A stretch of 64,000 nt of DNA from assembly GCA_911728455.2 (NCBI GenBank), contig OU452231.1, positions 2,051,001 through 2,115,000 of the forward strand. The letters run 5' to 3'. The notes beneath the pieces were generated by a model. That model had not been told where the DNA came from and made no database searches. It worked only from the letters and a program-made list of their open reading frames with translations. The stretch's first letter is position 1; every line of letters begins with the position of its first letter. A program made the position numbers and the translations under genes. Of this stretch, positions 59,701 through 64,000 are shown one piece after another. The stretch is from Marthasterias glacialis (lineage: Eukaryota; Echinodermata; Asteroidea; Forcipulatida; Asteriidae).

Positions 59701-61340
59701 CACGTATTCACTTATGAATGATATAATTATTACTTTTCTGTTTCACAATTTTTGAAATCATATTTCTCATTTTCATTATGAATGGCTTTCAGTTTCTCAT
59801 ACCTTTTGTCACAATTGGTTCTTATCCTCTCATGATAAGCTTATTAATAAATTCATCTTAATAAAGATAACGTACAACAACAATTATTTGTTCTGATACT
59901 ATGCTGTTTTTATTCAAATACACACTGTTGTTATTATAATAATAAAATTAACCTGAACTGCATGGCAATCATATAGGAGATTTAAGAAGGTAGGTTCTGT
60001 CGTTGGCCAAACCGTAAAATAAAATTTACCTGCCTCAGACATGAAAATGTCAAGGTTGCGCTTATGAAAATTGGTATTGTTTGTTATCTTATGAAGAGTC
60101 TCTTCGTCATGGCGACGAAGCCTTCGATTGATTGATTGTGTTGGTTTAACTCAGTTATTTGCAACGCAATCTCAGTGTGATGGATCGTGTGGTTAATTAA
60201 TAGAAAAACCACTCAATCTCAGATTATAAACTACTGTAGAATAAGCATTGCATTATTCACATGATAAGACCAGGAACAGCATATTGAACAGGAGTTTTTG
60301 TAGTTGTTTTCATTTCTTTCTTTATTTACAGGTATTCACTTATGAATGATATAATTATTACTTTTCTGTTTCACAATTTTTGAAATCATATTTCTCATTT
60401 TCATTATGAATGGGTTTCAGTTTCTCATACCTTTTGTCACAGTTGGTTCTTACCCTCTCATGATAAGCTTATTAATAAAATTTTTAATAAAGATAACGTA
60501 CAACAACAATTATTTGTTCTGATACTATGCTGTTTTTATTCAAATGCACACTGTTGTTATTATAATAATAAAATTAACTTGAACTGCATGGCAATCGTAT
60601 AGAAGATCTAAGAAGGTCGGCTCTGTCGTTGGCCAAACCGTAAAATAAAATTTACCTGCCTCAGACATGAAAATGTCAAGGTTGCGCTTATGAAAAATTG
60701 GTATTGTTTGTTATCTTATGAAGAGTCTCTTCGACATGGCGACGAAGCCTTCGATTAATTGATTGTGTTGGTTAAACTCAGTTATTTGCAACGCAATCTC
60801 AGTGTGATGGATCGTGTGGTTAATTAATAGAAAAACCGCTCAATCTCAGATTATAAACTACTGTAGAATAAGCATTGCATTATTCACATGATAAGACCAG
60901 GAACAGCATATTGAACAGGAGTTTTTGTCGTTTTTTTCATTTCTTTCTTTATTTACACGTATTCACTTATGAATGATATAATTATTACTTTTCTGTTTCA
61001 CAATTTTTGAAATCATATTTCTCGTTTTCATTATGAATGGCTTTTAGTTACTCCTACCTTTTGTCACAATTGGTTCTTATCCTCTCATGATAAGCTTATT
61101 AATAAATTCATCTTAATAAAGATAACGTACAACAACAATTATTTGTTCTGATACCATGTTGTTTTTATTCAAATGCACACTGCTGTTATTATACTAATAA
61201 AATTAACCTGAACTGCATGGCAATCGTATAGAAGATCTAAGAAGGTCGGCTCTGTCGTTGGCCAAACCGTAAAATAAAATTTACCTGCCTCAGACATGAA
61301 AATGTCAAGGTTGCGCTTATGAAAAATTGGTATGTTTTAA
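59701..61340 (+). repeat. Tandem repeats of ~630 bp upstream of gene E
   Basis: Unit starts at about 59,701, 60,333 and 60,958 (word ATTCACTTATGAATGATATA); there are about 2.6 copies. Each full unit contains the promoter-block motif (AAGAGTCTCTTCG at about 60,090 and 60,721, then 61,340) and a TGTGTGGTTAATTAATAGAAAAAC TATA-region relative (about 60,190 and 60,815). The upstream control region of E has thus been multiplied. Confidence 0.8.
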
Positions 61341-61480
61341 AGAGTCTCTTCGTCATGGCGACTAAGCCTTCGATCGATTATTCCTGTTGGGGTTTAACTC
61401 CGTGTGCACTATTAGAGGTTCTTTCGGTCACGTGATATAATCTTGATCGTATGGTTAATAAAAGACGCCTATTCTCCGAA
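61290..61480 (+). promoter_or_regulatory. Conserved upstream block and TATA-like box of gene E
   Basis: AAGAGTCTCTTC at about 61,340 is followed by GTCATGGCGACTAAGCC and TTAATAAAAGACGCC at about 61,456, about 200 bases before the start codon. This is the uninterrupted form of the site into which the TIR element jumped in gene A. Confidence 0.55.
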
Positions 61481-61665
61481 AATTCAACAGATCTCACATT
61501 TAGTCTTGGGAAAGAGTCACCTCCTGAGCGTATTCCTCGATTAGTCAATGATTCTAACAAAACAAACAAATCTTAGGGAACAGTTATGAATGAATCATTT
61601 AAAAAAAATTAAGGCTTGAAATATAAAGTGCTTGCGAGTTGTAAAATAAAAGCCAGCAACGCAGC

Positions 61666-64000
61666 ATGGTAATGACGCAGTTTACTTGGATGACAGTAAT
61701 TATTTGGACTCTATTCGGTGGTAAGTCATCTCTTTAATTAAAAACAATTTTAATATGTAATAAAGATACAACGGTGGTAGTTCCTCAGCGGTACATTGCT
61801 ATCTAACAGTCTAATCATAGAACAGAGAACAGTAACGTTTTAAAGACAACTTTTTCATGGAAATTGTTATTACGTCAAATTTGTTGAAAATCATTTTCAA
61901 AGGGGGCCCTTTTCATCCCACCGTTTATTATTGTTTAGAGGTGGCGGCCAATGTTTGTTACCTTGGCCAGGAGCCGGACTCTAACCAAGGGGGTCAACTC
62001 AGGTGGGTGTTACCAGTTGACTACAACAACCGCTGCATTTGTACACGACTCTTACCAGGCGGATTCAATATGTATGCACCAGACAGATCATACATACCTT
62101 ATTACATCGATCAGCCACCAATCAGCGCCACCGAGAGAGAAATGGTCATCTTCTTAGATTGTCCTGGTAAGGATTGTCTCATTTGAAACCATTTTTTTCC
62201 TGAAAAGACACGATAGTGGACATCTTTGTTATAAGTTGAATTTAAATTTTTTACACTTCTGCTGGAAGACCTTCACATTCCACAAAGTAATTTAAACAAT
62301 GACAATCTTACCTTGTAGCTTTAGAAAGGACTTCAACATTTCAAATGTTATTTTAATCAAAAATGGATTTTCAAAACTAACGTTTTGAAGAGTATACAAA
62401 ACTTTTCACAGATTAAAGAGTATATTTTTATATTTTTGCCAAAAAACCCTATAATCTAAATTATAAACGCCGTTCTATACTCCCTTTTACTAACTGTTCG
62501 TACTTTTCAGTGAATTTCTCCATTATTGGCAAACCAACTGAGCAGAGTTCCACGTACAGGGATTACCACTCTCACAAAGCTGTAGATGGCAAAGGTTTGA
62601 CATCAACTCAAAGAGGAGAATGCACACACACAAGTATGACAATAAACTATTTTGACCATAACATAGCACATTATTTAGTTTTGGGACGAAAAAGTTTAAT
62701 AAATTGAAACTGTTGTCAACATGACAGGTCGTACAAATTTGTGTAAATCTCTTCACAGTTTTGGATGCTATATAGGTGACAACTTTACGTTTGATTCAGT
62801 GCTGTTTTAATGGTCTTCAAGATAAGAAAGAGTAACATTTCAGAGTACAATTTTATGGCGTAATTTATTTGAATGCTTACCGCCGTCATGTCTTTCTACA
62901 ATTCATTACCAGGAATGGTTCTGCTGCAAGAAAGCTTAATTTCACTTTCAAAGTTTCGAAATCTGCTTTTAAATAGCTACGCTACAGTACTGAGTATGAT
63001 TTCTAAAACATGATACTAAAATATACACACTCTATTAGTCAGAAAGTCCAGCTCAAGGTAGAGTTTTATTCCCTGGTGTCAGCCACAAGATGATTATATT
63101 CAGCAGGTACTACCAAATATGGCCATAACTTTTTTTCAGTGGGCCAAGATTCCAGGTGAACCTCACCCCTGGTATACCCCACAAGCCTGTACACTTTCAT
63201 TGGCCAGACCCTAACCACTGCAGAGTAAGGAATGTTGAAAGACAGCAGCCATCTGTCTCCGTGTAGTAATTGATTGACCCTTGTGCTAAGGTTCATTGGG
63301 ACAAGGCGGTACGCACTTTGTGGATACACAGCGTAAAATTTTCATTGCGGATGACCCGAGGGTTTTACAAAATAAATCGAGATTTTAAATGTTTGTTCCT
63401 TTGACAACAGGAGGCGGTGGAGAGATACACCCTTGGTGGAGAGTTGATCTTGAGGGTGAGCATTGCATCAGGACCACCACAATCATCAATCGGATCCACT
63501 GTTGCAGTAAGTTAATGCTTATTATTTTGTTTAAGAACATTGGCCCAGGAATACGGCCTCATTATATTTGACGACGAGGCGGCCACGGACGCAAGCCCAT
63601 GCCGAACGATGATGAGCGAGTGGCATGTAAAGACGATCCGACTGAGGTCCGACTTGATTCCAAGTCTCAGACCTGCACCCCCAACTCTGCAAATAAGATT
63701 TATCTTTTATCGTTGGTCGTTTTTATCACTGTCGTGGCCATAGCCCATGAGCAAACGGCCGTTTCTCGTCACTACTGTTTGATTCTTTCATATATCAACA
63801 GGTGAACAGAAAGGACTTTCGATGTATATCGATATTGTACTTTGACATTTTGCCAAACCGTTTTCAAAAAGAAATAATGTGCTTACCCTGTACCCCTAAA
63901 ACAATTAATTAGTCTATTTTGATTTACAGGCGAGCGTTTGACTGGTGCCGTTGTTAGAGCAGGGTTAGACCCCATCGTAACCAACAACACCATTTGCGGT
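61666..64000 (+). CDS. Gene E: Cys4 domain plus F-type lectin domain, cut by the window edge
   Basis: Exons 61666-61720, 61939-62166, 62511-62633 and 63411-63506 are complete. Exon 5 begins at 63930 and runs off the window. All introns are phase 1. The leader MVMTQFTWMTVIIWTLFG is almost the same as in A. Exon 2 has CYLG, RCIC and LDCP. Lectin motifs are SIIGKPTEQSS, ECTHT, PWWRVDLEG, NRIHCCSERLTG and TICG. The fucose-site His and both Arg are kept and the Asp is His. The adjacent cysteines are intact, unlike in its tandem neighbour A'. Intron 3 contains a 292-bp MITE. It looks functional as far as it can be seen. Confidence 0.87.
63071..63362. mobile_element. MITE-like element in intron 3 of gene E
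   Basis: Inverted, shorter copy of 29,887-30,343. Ends CCCTGGTGTCAGCC and GATGACCCGAGGG. The corresponding intron of A' (about 56,465) lacks it, so it arrived after the A'/E duplication. Confidence 0.7.

Overview
This is AT-rich eukaryotic DNA. It has no long open frames except one transposase, and its genes are built from short exons with GT/AG introns. It holds a cluster of paralogous genes for small secreted proteins with a C-terminal F-type (fucolectin-like) lectin domain. The lectin family and the tRNA-derived SINE, piggyBac and LINE remnants suggest a marine invertebrate. An echinoderm is my best guess, but nothing in the window fixes the species.

Gene plan. Every complete copy has five exons, and every intron is in phase 1: (1) a short signal-peptide exon beginning MTQ or MVMTQ; (2) an exon of 74-76 codons encoding a four-cysteine domain I cannot assign; (3-5) the F-type lectin domain, with CTHT, PWWRVDL, NRxxCCxER and the later cysteines. 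I call the copies, left to right: X (mosaic pseudogene, minus, 2.3-5.7 kb), A (minus, 9.2-13.5 kb), B (minus, 17.4-21.2 kb), C (minus, 25.4-30.4 kb), D (plus, exons 3-5 only, 34.2-35.8 kb), C' (plus, 39.9-44.2 kb), B' (plus, 48.6-52.6 kb), A' (plus, canonical exon 1 missing, 55.5-57.2 kb) and E (plus, 61.7 kb to the window edge).

Layout. The centre of the window is a very large inverted repeat. About 13.53-31.04 kb mirrors about 39.48-55.14 kb, carrying B and C in one arm and C' and B' in the other. The roughly 8.4 kb spacer holds a piggyBac transposase gene and the partial gene D. D with its 3' flank (34.0-39.1 kb) is in turn an inverted copy of the body and 3' flank of A (8.2-12.8 kb). A' and E are closest to each other, a tandem pair. 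The left end (1-2.1 kb) holds simple tandem repeats and possibly LTR-like DNA.

Between and inside the genes are a decayed LINE present three times (X flank, B-C gap, C'-B' gap), a 1.2 kb TA-flanked terminal-inverted-repeat element present twice (intron 4 of A and the core promoter of A), other TIR elements, tRNA-derived SINEs, a 12-bp minisatellite whose length differs between B and B', and structured repeat units embedded in (CA)n tracts in intron 1 of C and C'.

Function. The products are probably secreted carbohydrate-binding lectins for defence or recognition; the fold assignment is firm but the ligand is not. The sugar-binding signature varies between copies: D keeps the canonical RxDx4R motif, the others replace the Asp with V, F, H or W, A also loses the His, and A' loses one of the two adjacent cysteines. 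A, B, B', A', E and X share an upstream block containing an imperfect palindrome GAAGAGTCTCTTC; C and C' have a different promoter region.
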